From Prorocentrum cordatum (lineage: Eukaryota > Sar > Dinophyceae > Prorocentrales > Prorocentraceae), in assembly GCA_963575745.1 (NCBI GenBank), contig CAUYUJ010019104.1, positions 620,131 through 684,130 of the forward strand: a DNA stretch of 64,000 bases, in the 5' to 3' direction. Of this stretch, positions 42,801 through 50,355 are shown piece by piece. Numbering within the stretch: position 1 is the stretch's first letter; every line of letters starts with the position of its first letter. Below the pieces are notes generated by a model. It did not search any database. It saw nothing but the letters and a program-made list of their open reading frames with translations, and was not told the DNA's origin. The position numbers and the translations under genes are program-made.

Positions 42801-44803
42801 CCGGGAGCGCGCTCCCAGTCCAGCGCTCGCGGGCGAGGGTCAAGGCCTGGGTCGAGAAGGCCCGGGACCTCCGCGCCCGCGGCAAGGAGGACGCCATCAG
42901 GCCCGCGGGCACCATTTCGATCGCGGCGCTCGTCGGCCTGGCGGAGGGCTGCCTTGGGGCAGGAGAGTCCGTCGGCGCCGCCAAAGCGAAGAAGCGAGTG
43001 TTGTAGAAGGGAGAAACATTTCCAAACTGTCGATGACAGATGCGTCGACGATCTACCCCTCTGTGAAAGTGGCCCCAGCTTACAAGGAGCAGGATTGCAA
43101 GCTGCTGATGCCACAGCAAGAATCGCTCTCATGAACCACCTGGAGCGGGTGGCCCAGACCGTCCTGGTGGGCGAGGAGATGAACGACTAAGATGCGACCT
43201 CGAGCAGAGCGTGCTGCATTGTGATGCGACGTCCATGGGTGACGTTGGGGAGCGCTCGACACCGCGCGTGCGAACAGCTATCCCACGTGGGTCGAAACAC
43301 GCGAGGGATCCAATTCCTCGTGCCTCTTCATGTGTGTGAACAGCTACTTCTAGTGAGGTCGTGAGCGCATTGACTTAGATTCAGACTGCGCCTTCATGTG
43401 TGCGAGCAGCTACATCGAGTGGAGCCTCGAGTGCATTGGCTTCGAGTCCTAATGCGTCTGCAGGGTTGCGAAGAGCTATCGTTCGTGGAGCTGAGTGCGC
43501 ATGGACTTCGATTCCAGTTGCGTCTACTGATTCCTCCCATGGTTCAGACACCGCCCAGTGCTCCGTCGGACCCGTGCTCTCCTCCAGCCCCGAGGCGTGC
43601 GACTTCGTCCAGATCGGGGTGTGCGACCAGGCTCGAGGCTCCCCCGCCTCCCGTCCCGTGCAGTCGGGCCCTCCTCCCGTCCCCGAGCCTCCCTCCTCTC
43701 CTCCGCATCCGAACCCGCGACCGCCGAAGCGAGTCGGGACCGAGCGAGGCATCCTCCGTTTTGTTTGCGGAGTTCGGGGCTCGGGGAGAGTCTCGCTGGG
43801 TCGGCGGTTCGGCTCCTGGGATTCCAGGGCCGCTCGCGCCTGTGATGTCCGGGGTGGCCAGAACCCTGCAGGCAGAGGGCGGGGGCCTTGCGGCCTGAAC
43901 GCGCGGCAGTTCTGTCGGCCCTAGGGTTCTACCAAGCCCTGGAGATGGATGATTGCCCCGGCAGGCGTCTGATCTGACCCGCCTCCTCCTCCTCCTCATC
44001 CCCATCCCTCTCCCCCTCGCTCGCCCCTGAGATCTGACGTCGCGAAAAAAACGGCACTGAGAAATCGCGGCTGGGGCACCAGATCCTTTGTCGAGCCGGA
44101 TCGATACGTGAGGGTCCCAGGCCCTGGGTCCCAAGCGACAGCGCCTGGCTCGAGCAAAGAACGCTCGGATCTCAGTGCCCTCATCGTGAGCCTCGTGTCC
44201 GCTTTTCACGAGCTGACAGGTGCCACCCATGCCTATACGTCCCTTCGAGTTCTTGGGGTGGAGTCCTGGCTGGGGCCACGGGTGCGTGTTGTCGGCTGTG
44301 GGTCGCCGTTCGAACGGGAACCCCCAACGGGGTCCGACACCTCGCACCCATACCCGTAGCGCGTTCATCGCCTTGCCCGTTGCCATTCCTCTTCCCTGCA
44401 GGTTTGAGTGTGTGGCGTTCGTTGATCACTTTTCCCCCCGCGTCCCGTTTCCTCTGGGCCCCTGGATGAGCAGGCTTGGTATGGGAGGACCACGTGTGCT
44501 CCTGATCCTCCTTCTCCTCCTCCTCCTCCTCCTCCTCCTCCTCCTCCTCCTCCTCCCCTTCTTCTTCCTCCTCCTCCCCTTCTTCCTCCTCCTCCTCTCC
44601 GCGCCTCTCCCTCCACCGCCCCCTCCCGCAGGAGCTGGGCCTCCCTGGCCGCTTCGGGCGCCGCCTGCCTGCTCGTGAACGCGGCCACGCTGCTGGTGTT
44701 CCTGCACCGGCCCTTTTCGGGGCCGGACGCTCGGGCTCCCAGCATGGGCAGTGAGTCAGCATCGCTTGATATACATCGGGGATGGACTGACCTCCTACCC
44801 TGA
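28151..44803 (+). CDS. ALG10: ALG10, dolichyl-phosphate-glucose alpha-1,2-glucosyltransferase (C-terminal part of gene)
   Basis: ALG10 adds the third, terminal glucose to the Glc2Man9GlcNAc2-PP-dolichol precursor in the ER membrane, before transfer to proteins. Seven pieces match the family in the correct order: AFRQTNAVWV; FVVFVIKNGSV; VVGDHSNHQMVTHWAQLAYL; HPFLLADNRHYTFYVWNRF; YLYCGW; LLEPRYF; and a final NAATLLVFLHRPF helix. Joining 29,760-29,858, 30,028-30,317, about 30,760-30,887, 35,960-36,042, 38,338-38,411 and 44,632-44,803 keeps the frame across all junctions. Donors are GT, GC, GC, GC and GA; every acceptor is AG, followed by G in all but one (30,760). The first ~170 residues, with the family's MDE...FH...Q region, are missing. 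The exons may lie upstream of 28 kb undetected, or the gene is 5'-truncated. Confidence 0.8.
28451..28584. repeat. 67-bp tandem duplication
   Basis: Two nearly identical copies starting TGAACGTTCGGGGCCGCG and ending GTGTCAAAAACCTTTGC, with a 67-bp period and very few differences. Confidence 0.95.
28600..29030. other. ALG10 intron, unique sequence
   Basis: A short (CT)n run at 28,699-28,720; otherwise nothing recognised. Confidence 0.5.
29035..29155 (+). repeat. GCGTAAG-module dispersed repeat, copy 2
   Basis: GCGCGTAAGCGCC, GCGTGCCGCGC, CCGCGTAAGC and GCGTAAGGTCGC in the same order as the reverse complement of 4,795-4,920. Confidence 0.7.
29156..29759. other. ALG10 intron
   Basis: G and C homopolymer runs at 29,456-29,468 and 29,580-29,592. 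No other exon seen. Confidence 0.5.
29760..29858 (+). CDS. ALG10: ALG10 exon b
   Basis: 99 bp, phase 0 at both ends, from TTCGTGCAG followed by G to CCGTG before GTGGGC. It encodes GLLLESGRLLRRFGSLLVPV and ALFVVFVIKNGSV, a membrane helix followed by the family FVxxNGxI(V) motif. Confidence 0.8.
30028..30317 (+). CDS. ALG10: ALG10 exon c (LLADNRHYTFY motif)
   Basis: 290 bp. TCCTCAG acceptor followed by G. It opens with VVGDHSNHQMVTHWAQLAYL, continues through a membrane helix and ends YAHPFLLADNRHYTFYVWNR FL. HPxLLADNRHYTFYxW is diagnostic for ALG10. The exon ends CTTGAG before GC (CTCG), a GC donor. Confidence 0.9.
30318..30759. repeat. ALG10 intron with CTC and CGGCC/GAGTCGG tracts
   Basis: (CTC)n at 30,455-30,515, then GTCGG/GGCCGG-rich degenerate repeats at 30,555-30,735. 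Confidence 0.8.
30760..30887 (+). CDS. ALG10: ALG10 exon d
   Basis: After GCCCGAG. The frame continues exon c through a Pro/Ala-rich stretch into GGFLGRLPWLREGLAPVYLY CG. It ends TGCG before GCCC (GC donor). Very GC-rich. The start is the least certain part of the model. Confidence 0.6.
30888..31530. other. ALG10 intron 4, first part
   Basis: Contains alternating TATCGCCGAT/ATCGGCGAT palindromic units at 31,057-31,090, then unique sequence. Confidence 0.6.
31555..31582. repeat. (AT)n microsatellite
   Basis: About 10 AT units between CATAT-rich flanks. Confidence 0.85.
31902..32090 (+). repeat. Dispersed repeat A, copy 2
   Basis: GGGTTTCTCGGGGTTCGACG, CTCCCACCCAAAAAAAC and CTCGTGGAAGGTTTCTCGTGG, in the order found at 25.0 and 45.2 kb. 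Confidence 0.75.
32117..32271. mobile_element. MITE-like element, copy 1
   Basis: About 155 bp, AT-rich interior (AATTATTTGTTTTGCC). Imperfect inverted termini: GCCAGGCACGTCCATCTACA at the left, and the reverse complement of CTGTAGGAGGACATGCCTGAC at the right. Homologous to 38,104-38,265. Confidence 0.75.
32272..32869. repeat. Degenerate CGAACTGCAGAGG / GGGAAGGTCACGGGCAG repeats
   Basis: Three imperfect units of about 90 bp at 32,280-32,480 (each with GGAAGGYCACRGSCAG). The rest is unique GC-rich sequence with no exon. Confidence 0.6.
32870..33410. repeat. Degenerate GGGGCCTCTTGG minisatellite
   Basis: 11-12 bp units (GGGCGCCTCTTG, GGGGGCCTCATG, GGAGCCATCTTA), strongly diverged. Confidence 0.7.
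33420..34350. repeat. ATGT/ATGC tetranucleotide array
   Basis: (AT)n at 33,460-33,495, then about 790 bp of ATGT, ATGC and ACGT tetranucleotides with a GTAG run at the end (34,315-34,340). It yields long CMYVCMYA and TYIHTYIH frames on both strands, which are not genes. Confidence 0.97.
34500..34712. repeat. 87-bp tandem duplication and GTGTCCCGCCG units
   Basis: GAGGCGCGGCCGGACCAAAT recurs at an 87-bp spacing (34,524 and 34,611). The second copy is followed by 11-bp GGTGTCCCGYC units. Confidence 0.9.
34712..35555. repeat. GAT microsatellite grading into 12-bp GAGATCGATAGT array
   Basis: (GAT)n from 34,712 to about 34,900, then 12-bp units GAGATCGATAGT, GAGATCGATTGT and GAGACCGAATGT to 35,550, with a second GAT block at 34,960-35,115 in between. 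A PalI-free, ATCGAT-rich array. Confidence 0.95.
35556..35959. other. ALG10 intron 4, last part
   Basis: Unique sequence with a (GT)n run at 35,915-35,945 just before the 3' splice site of exon e. Confidence 0.6.
35960..36042 (+). CDS. ALG10: ALG10 exon e
   Basis: 83 bp. CTCCCAG acceptor followed by G. It encodes WLLYTKLGRAQSSLWFLIWC and FACVLTL, a membrane helix, and ends ACGCTG before GCGCCC (GC donor). The two leading bases complete the Gly of YCGW. Confidence 0.8.
36050..36115. repeat. GAG microsatellite
   Basis: (GGA/GAG)n immediately downstream of exon e. Confidence 0.8.
36165..36400 (+). repeat. Dispersed repeat D, copy without insertion
   Basis: Matches 37,895-38,103 plus 38,266-38,330: ATTGCTTGCCGATCGGCGCG, GAGTGGATCTTGGCT, GGCAGAGGTCCAGAGCCAGA, and AATGTCGAAACGCCGAATAA. 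It lacks the MITE present in the other copy, so it provides the empty site. Confidence 0.75.
36570..36609. repeat. Perfect 17-bp hairpin
   Basis: GATCCATGGATTTGGCG and its exact reverse complement CGCCAAATCCATGGATC are separated by six bases. Confidence 0.95.
36834..37460. repeat. Pair of inverted copies of repeat B
   Basis: GTGTCAGGGTGGAGGTTTTG at the left (36,834-36,866) is the inverse of CAGAACCCCCACCCTGACAC at the right (37,427-37,459). Between them lie GCCGAAGGCCGCC tandem units (37,085-37,215) and a CTC block (37,272-37,300). The right copy continues with TCGATCAGTGAATCG... and is repeated at 44,797-44,910. Confidence 0.75.
37610..37695. repeat. Hairpin with about 28-bp arms
   Basis: GAACCCTACCCCTGCCCCCC pairs with GGGGGGTAGGGGTGGGGTTC, with CACGATTTTC against GAAATCGTG inside. 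Confidence 0.9.
37895..38330 (+). repeat. Dispersed repeat D, copy interrupted by a MITE
   Basis: Left part 37,895-38,103 and right part 38,266-38,330 align with consecutive sequence of the copy at 36.2-36.4 kb. The interruption is the element at 38,104-38,265. A run of about 17 C lies at 37,940-37,956. Confidence 0.75.
38104..38265. mobile_element. MITE-like element, copy 2, with TTAA ends
   Basis: TTAAGTCGGGCATGTC at the left mirrors GACATGCCCGACCTAATTAA at the right, with CTCTACAG/CTGTAGG inside. AT-rich interior. It is about 160 bp and inserted in repeat D. TTAA at both ends fits a TTAA-type target, as in piggyBac-like elements, but this is not proven. Confidence 0.8.
38338..38411 (+). 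CDS. ALG10: ALG10 exon f
   Basis: 74 bp. AAATCAG acceptor followed by G. It encodes VPAHLLEPRYFTTAVMLAHA HAPE. LLExRYF is conserved near the ALG10 C-terminus. It ends GAGAG before GACC, a GA donor needed to keep the frame into exon g. Confidence 0.8.
38412..38660. other. ALG10 last intron, beginning
   Basis: Unique sequence; a short TCGTCGTCTTCC stretch only. Confidence 0.5.
38665..39215. repeat. Degenerate GGGCCGTCTTGG minisatellite
   Basis: About 45 diverged 11-12 bp units (GGGCCGTCTTGG, GGCCATTCTGGG). Long frames through it on both strands are repeat by-products. Confidence 0.8.
39530..39815. repeat. GAG, AT, GT/GC simple-repeat cluster
   Basis: GGA/GAG repeats (39,530-39,625), (AT)n (39,667-39,700), then GT, GCGT and GTGC repeats (39,700-39,812). 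Confidence 0.95.
39816..39925 (+). CDS. Candidate exon, coiled-coil-like
   Basis: Frame GKQLRDLRDTQLADELAGAQ VKCLASEERRICRLMAG directly after a GTGC repeat. Heptad-like leucines and clean composition suggest real coding sequence. It would lie inside the last ALG10 intron on the same strand. No family recognised. Confidence 0.4.
40082..40212 (+). CDS. Candidate exon
   Basis: After CCTCCAG followed by G, the frame FDRGPFPISEDIERGLKDLE and RLATGFGRPEGDERRPPGAP. It may belong with the candidate exon at 39.8 kb as part of a gene nested in the ALG10 intron. Confidence 0.35.
40213..41250. other. Unassigned sequence
   Basis: Open frames exist on both strands (for example plus VMAEVKQRERLVMRNEYVSH at 40,320-40,380) but none carries a recognisable domain. 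Confidence 0.3.
41260..41475. repeat. TGACCCGGGT repeats and stem
   Basis: Four copies of CTGACCCGGGT (41,316; 41,368; 41,437; 41,452), two of them as the palindrome TGACCCGGGTCA. A stem joins GGGGGTCAGCCAGGG to CCCCCTCTGGCTGACCC. Confidence 0.85.
41660..43190 (+). other. Possible decayed coding region
   Basis: Plus-strand frames with coding-like composition: KKRQKVARFSGWHVQRLTAV (41,770-42,054, stop) and, further on, RVKAWVEKARDLRARGKEDA with GTISIAALVGLAEGC (42,780-43,004), then ADATARIALMNHLERVAQTV before a stop at 43,190. No single frame joins them and overlapping minus frames are also open. Possibly a pseudogene or retroelement remnant; domain not recognised. Confidence 0.3.
43265..43530. 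repeat. Degenerate tandem repeat, about 65 bp
   Basis: Four imperfect units, each with GTGYGAACAGCTA, then GAGTGCATTGACTTCGATTC-like sequence. Confidence 0.75.
43540..44500. other. ALG10 last intron, unassigned
   Basis: Unique sequence; open frames on both strands show antisense-type composition and no domain. Confidence 0.35.
44505..44612. repeat. CTC microsatellite before the last ALG10 exon
   Basis: (CTC)n with CTTCTTC interruptions. It ends about 20 bp before the 3' splice site and may double as the polypyrimidine tract. Confidence 0.9.
44632..44803 (+). CDS. ALG10: ALG10 exon g (C-terminus)
   Basis: CCCGCAG acceptor followed by G. It encodes SWASLAASGAACLLVNAATL LVFLHRPFSGPDARAPSMG. 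The hydrophobic helix ending in LFxxxPF matches the last membrane segment of ALG10. In the same frame a TGA follows at 44,801-44,803, inside repeat B. A perfect donor GTGAGT at 44,751 could instead splice to an unseen final exon. Confidence 0.75.
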
Positions 44804-44912
44804 CACGTCGATTAAGGAATTGGTCGTTTTCGGTTCGCGAGAGGTCGTCGCGGCCGTCGTTTTTGCGGGTCCAGGTCCGTCGGTTTCGGTCCCAGGCCGT
44901 TTTCACTAAGGG
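44797..44912 (+). repeat. Dispersed repeat B, copy 3
   Basis: CCCTGACACGTCGATTAAGG, TTTTCGGTTCGCGAGAGG and CCAGGCCGTTTTCACTAAG parallel 37,449-37,565. Confidence 0.8.
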
Positions 44913-44999
44913 GAGGTCTACTAAAGGGAGGTTTGTCCACCGCCGAATACATGTGGCGCGTTCCAAAAATGACCTCGCCTTCGAGGATCGAAGGAGTTG

Positions 45000-45135
45000 T
45001 CATCACTTCCGCCGCGGAAGGCGGCGGAGGGGCGGCGGGAAGTCGGCGGAAAATCGGCGGAAGTAAAACGAGGCCGCTTCCGCCAGCGGAAGCCGGCGGA
45101 AACTCGACGAAACCCGTCGGAAGTAAAAAGTTGCC
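45000..45135. repeat. GGCGGAAGT / CGGCGGAAA units
   Basis: Short degenerate repeats of CGGCGGAAGT on both strands (ACTTCCGCCG at the left end). Confidence 0.75.
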
Positions 45136-45224
45136 CTCCAAGAGATGAGCACGTGTTTGGGTTCAGGGTTTCCGGGATCGCCGCCCACATGTATGTATGT
45201 GCATATATATACAGAGAGTAGAAA

Positions 45225-45395
45225 CCATGCCAAGAAACACCCTGCTTGCGTCCAGGGTGCCCTGGGCTTCTTGGGTTTCGATTGATTTGCTGTGGCGCAC
45301 GTGACGTTCCCACACCAAAAATCAGTGGATGTCCTGTGGTTTCTTGTGGAAGGTGTCTTGCGGTCGAGTTCCCACTGCATGTTGTCATATATTCC
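45225..45395 (+). repeat. Dispersed repeat A, copy 3
   Basis: CTTGGGTTTCGATTG, GACGTTCCCACACCAAAAAT and TTCTTGTGGAAGGTGTCTTG. It extends upstream with CATGCCAAGAAACACCCTG, also found upstream of copy 2. Confidence 0.75.
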
Positions 45396-45925
45396 CCTCC
45401 TGGGCCCTGGTATCTTAGCCCCACCAGCCCCCCCCTACCCGGGTGGGGATAAGGCCCCGCGGAAGCCGAGAACCATGACAGTGGTCATGGAGTTCGGTGC
45501 ACCGATGCGCAGTGAGGGGCGGAGGGAGGGAGGGCGCTCTTCCGCCAAGCAATCACTCGCGGGCACGCGCGACGAAAACGAAATACAGGCGCCACTGGCA
45601 ACGACAGCCAACCAGTCAACCAGGACACTATACATCCCTGACCAGGGCAACTCGCCTCGTGTCTGTTTCTGGATGGGCGCGCGGCCCGCGAAGAAGTGCA
45701 AATGGCTGGGTCCTTCGCTAGGCTATTTGTTTCGCCCTTTCCCCTCTGGACATGCTCGCGCCGTGGAGAGCGGGGGTTGGGGCGTGTTTTGTGGCCATTC
45801 TCGGCCTCCGGGAGCCCGCGCTGGGTTTTAGTGATCGTGAAGCAGCGACGGGGGACGAAACGCCGCAGGGTCGGGATTTCGTGGTACAGCGTATGGTAAA
45901 GTCAAGGCAGCGCATGTGGGAGTGC
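45396..45925. other. Spacer, no gene seen
   Basis: Unique sequence between repeat A and the long GAT array. Confidence 0.4.
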
Positions 45926-45935
45926 AGGGGCTGAT

Positions 45936-45966
<31 letters not shown>

Positions 45967-46545
45967 ATGATGATGACGCTGATGATGATGATGATGCTGA
46001 CGCTGATGCTGATGCTGATGATGGTGATGATGAGGATGAGGATGAGGATGAGGATGAGGATGAGGATGAGGATGCGGAGGAGGGGGAGGATGAGGAGGAG
46101 GAGGAGGAAGAGGAGGAGGATGCTACTGCTGCTGCTGCTGATGATGCTGCTGCTGATGATGATGCTGATGATGATGAGAAGGGGGGATGAGGAGGCTGCT
46201 GCTGCTGCTGCTCATGGTGATGATGCTGATGATGATGATGAGGAGGAGGAGGAGGTGGAGACTGCTGCTGATGATGATGAGGAGGAGAAGAACGAGGAGG
46301 AGGAGGCGGCTGCTGCTGATGATGATGATGATACTGCTGATGATGATGTTGCCGCTGCTGCTGGGAAGGATGCGGAGGAGGAGGAGGAGGAGGAGGAGGA
46401 GGAGGCTGCTGCTGTTGCTGCTGTTGCTGCTGTTGATGGAACTTCTGAAGATGATGCTGATGCTGCTGATGATGATGATACTGATGCTACTGATGATGAT
46501 AATAATGCTGATGATGATCATGATGCTGATGATGACGATGATGAC

Positions 46546-46588
<43 letters not shown>

Positions 46589-46681
46589 CTGGTGATGCTG
46601 GTGATGCTGGTGACGGTGGTGGTGGTGGTTGTGGTGATGAGGAGGAGAAGGCTGCTGCTGCTGATGATGATGCTGATCCTG

Positions 46682-46756
<75 letters not shown>

Positions 46757-48024
46757 GTGATGACGCTGATGATGACGATGAGGAGGGGTAGGAGAAGGAG
46801 GAGTATGTTGCTGCTGCTGAAGAGGATGCGAAGACGGAGGAGGCCGCTACTGCTGATGATGGTGCTGCTGCTGCTGATGATGCTGATGATGATGTTGATG
46901 ATGCTGGCGAGAAGGAGGAGGATGAGGCTGCTGCTGCTGATGCTGATGATGATGCTCATGCTGATGGCTAGGAGAAGGAGGATTTGGAGGAGGAGAAGGA
47001 GGCTGCTTCTGATGCTACTGTTGTTGCTGTTAATGATGATGTCGATGATGCTGATGACGCTGATTATGAGGAGGAGGAGGACGCATCTGCTGCTGAGGAG
47101 GATGCGGAGAAGAAGGAGGAGGCTGCTGCTGCTGATGTTGTTGCTGCTGATAGTCATGAGGTTTTTGATACTGATGATGCTGTTGATGCTGATGATGATG
47201 CTGACGATGCTGATGATGGTGATGATGATGATGGTGGATGATGATGCTGATGGCGATGATGCTGGTGATGGTGGTGATGAGTTGCTGCTGACGATGAGGA
47301 GGAGTAGGAGGAGGAGGCAGCTGCGGCTGATTCTGCTGATGATGATGATGTTGGTACTGATGACGAGGAGGAGGACGATGAGGAGAGAGAGGAGAAGGAG
47401 GAGGTTGCTGCTGCTGACGCTGATGATGATGATGACGATGCTGATGGTTGTGTGATGATGACGCCGACGATGCTGGTGATGATGACGATGGAGCTGGTGG
47501 TGGTGGTGATTCTGATGATGATGCTTATGCTACTGATGATGATGATACTGCTGATGCTGATGCTGATGATGCTGATGAGAGTAATAAGGCTGCTGATGTT
47601 CGTGATTGTGATTGTTATGCTGATGTTGCTGATGACGATGATGCTGAAGTGGCGGAGGATGATGAGGCGGAGGATGATGAGGCGGTGGATGTTGATGAGG
47701 ATGTGGATGAGGATGACGATGCTGGCGATGCTGATGCTGGTGATGCTGATGGTGATGGTGGTGATGATGATGATGATGATGATGCTGACGGTGATGACGA
47801 TTCTAGGATGATGGCGGTGTTCATGATATTCACCATCATCATCATGGTTATGCTGACGAAGGTGGTTACGATGAGGTTGCTGATGATAGTGATGATGCCG
47901 CTGATGACGATGCTGGCGATGATGATGGTGTTGATGATGATGATGATGATGCTGCTGGTGATGGTGACGATGATGTTGATGATGTTGATGCTGCTGCTGC
48001 TGATGACGATGGTCATGATGCTGC

Positions 48025-48107
<83 letters not shown>

Positions 48108-48232
48108 GTCATGATTATGATGTTGCTGATGTTGTTGTTGACGATGAGTATGCGGAGGGTGAGACGGATTATGATGAGGATGTTGATGAGGACGAGGCGG
48201 AGGATGTGGATGAGGATGATGTTGCTCCTGCT
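45926..48232. repeat. 2.3-kb GAT/GCT/GAG trinucleotide microsatellite
   Basis: Almost unbroken trinucleotides: GAT dominates, with GCT, GAG and GGA blocks. It opens long frames in several registers on both strands (polyaspartate, polymethionine, polyhistidine, polyserine). All are by-products of the repeat. Confidence 0.98.
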
Positions 48233-48484
48233 GCATTTATGCCCGCTCAAGAAAAATGTTCAGGGGCAACCGTTACGCCTGCTGCATCCGATTCCAGGCC
48301 TTGGCCGCCTGGGGGTGTCCTGGCCAGACCCCTCGCTCGAGCAGCTGACGGTTTCCCAACTCCGACTTGGGAGAAGGGCCACACATGGCCTCTCAACACC
48401 CCGTTCTCCCTCGCCGAGCACAGCCCACAAGTGGAGCCGAAGCCCGCAAGTTGGAACTTTGGGGGGGGGGCTCTAGCCGTGTGA

Positions 48485-49110
48485 CTAGCTAGGGTGAATG
48501 ACTCTGTCAGCAACAGTGGTCCCTGGAGGCACGGTGCACGAATTACCTGCAACAAACGGATCCACCGCCTGGCAGGGGCTCGCCGGCCACCCGATGATAT
48601 CCTGCTTCAGGCAGCGACGACACGAGAAACGGGAGCCCGCCTTGCCTTTTCGGCCCTCTGGCCGCACGACATCATGAGATGTGGCAGACAGGGCACGATC
48701 GAGCGGCTTAACTCTAGGGTACTTGGGCCGTGATGGAGCGTGCTCAATCCGAGACGTACCCAGCCGAGGATCCACATGCGCGCCAGGGAAGGGTCGGGGT
48801 GATGCCGAAAAAGCTCGTGAACTGTCGAAGGACCAACCCAACGGCGAATCCGAGGACCCAACTCCAGAGCCACGAACGTGGTGAGGCGTCTGCCCCTCTT
48901 GGGTCCCCCGAGGGCCTCACCCATGGAAGCCTGGGTCCTCGAGACCACAGCGGGAGCCATCCCATGCACCAAAGCAACGTATTGACAACGAGGAACAGAA
49001 GACATCATGGCAATCTCTTTCCGAGCCCTAAAAGGCGGCCTACCTTGGAAACGCGCTTGATATTGTGAAGCTGTTTCCGACCCGTGGCCGCGCGAGCTCC
49101 GTGCTTGCAA
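48485..49110 (-). pseudogene. RT thumb/connection region of outer LINE
   Basis: Frame fragments such as AMMSSVPRCQYVALVHGMAP and GGPKRGRRLTTFVALELGP resemble the region after the reverse-transcriptase core in dinoflagellate LINEs. Frameshifts are present. Confidence 0.5.
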
Positions 49111-49810
49111 CGTTGCTTGCGACCTGAGCCCCGATCCAGGCCTAAGTCGGCCACCGTGCTAGAGGGCTTGATCACACAGCAACTCTGGGACTGCTTTACA
49201 ACCGCTTGGGAGATATCCCTCGCGAGACCCAAGGAGTTGGCAACCACCGCGACTTCTCCGAGCGGCACCCACAAGGCCTCCGCACCCACTCACCTTTACA
49301 ACATCCAGAGCGGCACCCGCAAGGGCCTCCGCCACGACATGCACTGGGCCCTCGGCCCTCTGGTTGATGTCATCAACCCACTGCGCTGAGGCAACGCCTC
49401 TAGGAACAAGTCTTGCATGCGCGCTCTCAAGCGTATCGTGCAGCCCCCCTTCTCGCAAAGTTATCCGCGTGTCCATCTACAGTGAGAATGGAGGCCGTGG
49501 GCTCGATTGGACGGGAAACCGCCCCTCTGGTTTTGATGCGCCGAGGGGGCACGTAAAGCACCAGGGGGGAGTCCCGCGGAGGTCGCAGGAAAATCCAACG
49601 CCAAAGCGGATTCCAGGGCCAGAATCGGATCCAGGGCATCATACAACTCGGCAAAGTCCCACGTCAGACTACCGTGAGAAACGCCAAGCGCCTCGGCATA
49701 TTCATCCAGGAAAACTCGCAACATGCCGCCACGGAGGGCAGAGCTCCCTGGAACAACCTGATCCCAGAAGCCAGCCTTCTTCTCACACCAGCGGGCCCCG
49801 ACCGACTTTC
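49000..49810 (-). pseudogene. Reverse-transcriptase core fragments of outer LINE
   Basis: SLTWDFAELYDALDPILALE fits RT motif A (an acidic residue and aromatic-D spacing). In another frame SAQWVDDINQRAEGPVHVVA fits motif C (xxDD). VVKQSQSCCVIKPSSTVADL and LGLDRGSGRKQRCK follow. The pieces are in different frames, so the enzyme is dead. Confidence 0.6.
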
Positions 49811-49932
49811 GAAGACGGCTCCAGACACGGAGGGGGAAGGGCGATCGTTTTTTTATCTCTTTCTCTCTCTCTCACTCTCTCGTTCCCGTCGAAGCTGGTT
49901 TTGGGTATCATGGCCCCCAGGACAAGCAGCAG

Positions 49933-50355
49933 CTACCGGGGCCATGCTTGCAGCTGCTCGCAGCGCAGGGAAAAGGCGGGCCAGCTCCTCAAGAGACTCA
50001 TGAGGTGCATCACGAAGGTCAGCAGACTTCCCCGTCCCGTCGCCTGTCGACTGCCTTTCACCCAAGCAGCAATGGCCGACGGGTCGATAGGTGCGTGCAC
50101 GTCCTGCTCGTTGCTCACTCTCCTTCGTTCTCTCCGACGGCGTCGCACTCTGTCTGCCGTGACTCGGCCGGCCCAGCGGCCTGCCCACTGCTCCCGCTTG
50201 ATCTCCATCATGGTTTTGATGTCGCAGCTGACGGCGCGGTTCAGCTGGTCCGCCTCGGGTGGAGCATCTGCGGGCCCCATCTCCATGACGGGGGCAGTCT
50301 TGTCCTTGGTCCAGTTCACCACTTTACCAGGCCGCTGGGCTGCAGACTCCATCAC
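49933..50355 (-). pseudogene. Outer LINE linker fragment
   Basis: Frame MMESAAQRPGKVVNWTKDKT to SAIAAWVKGSRQATG, ending in low-complexity sequence. Position between linker and RT. No domain recognised. Confidence 0.4.

Noticed and set aside
43544-44386. Minus-strand 280-codon frame opposite the ALG10 last intron
   Set aside because: Antisense-like composition, no domain, and a competing plus-strand frame of equal quality.
45926-48476. Long open frames (up to about 420 codons) of poly-Asp, poly-Met, poly-His or poly-Ser on both strands
   Set aside because: They are frame translations of GAT/GCT/GAG repeats and occur in several registers at once.
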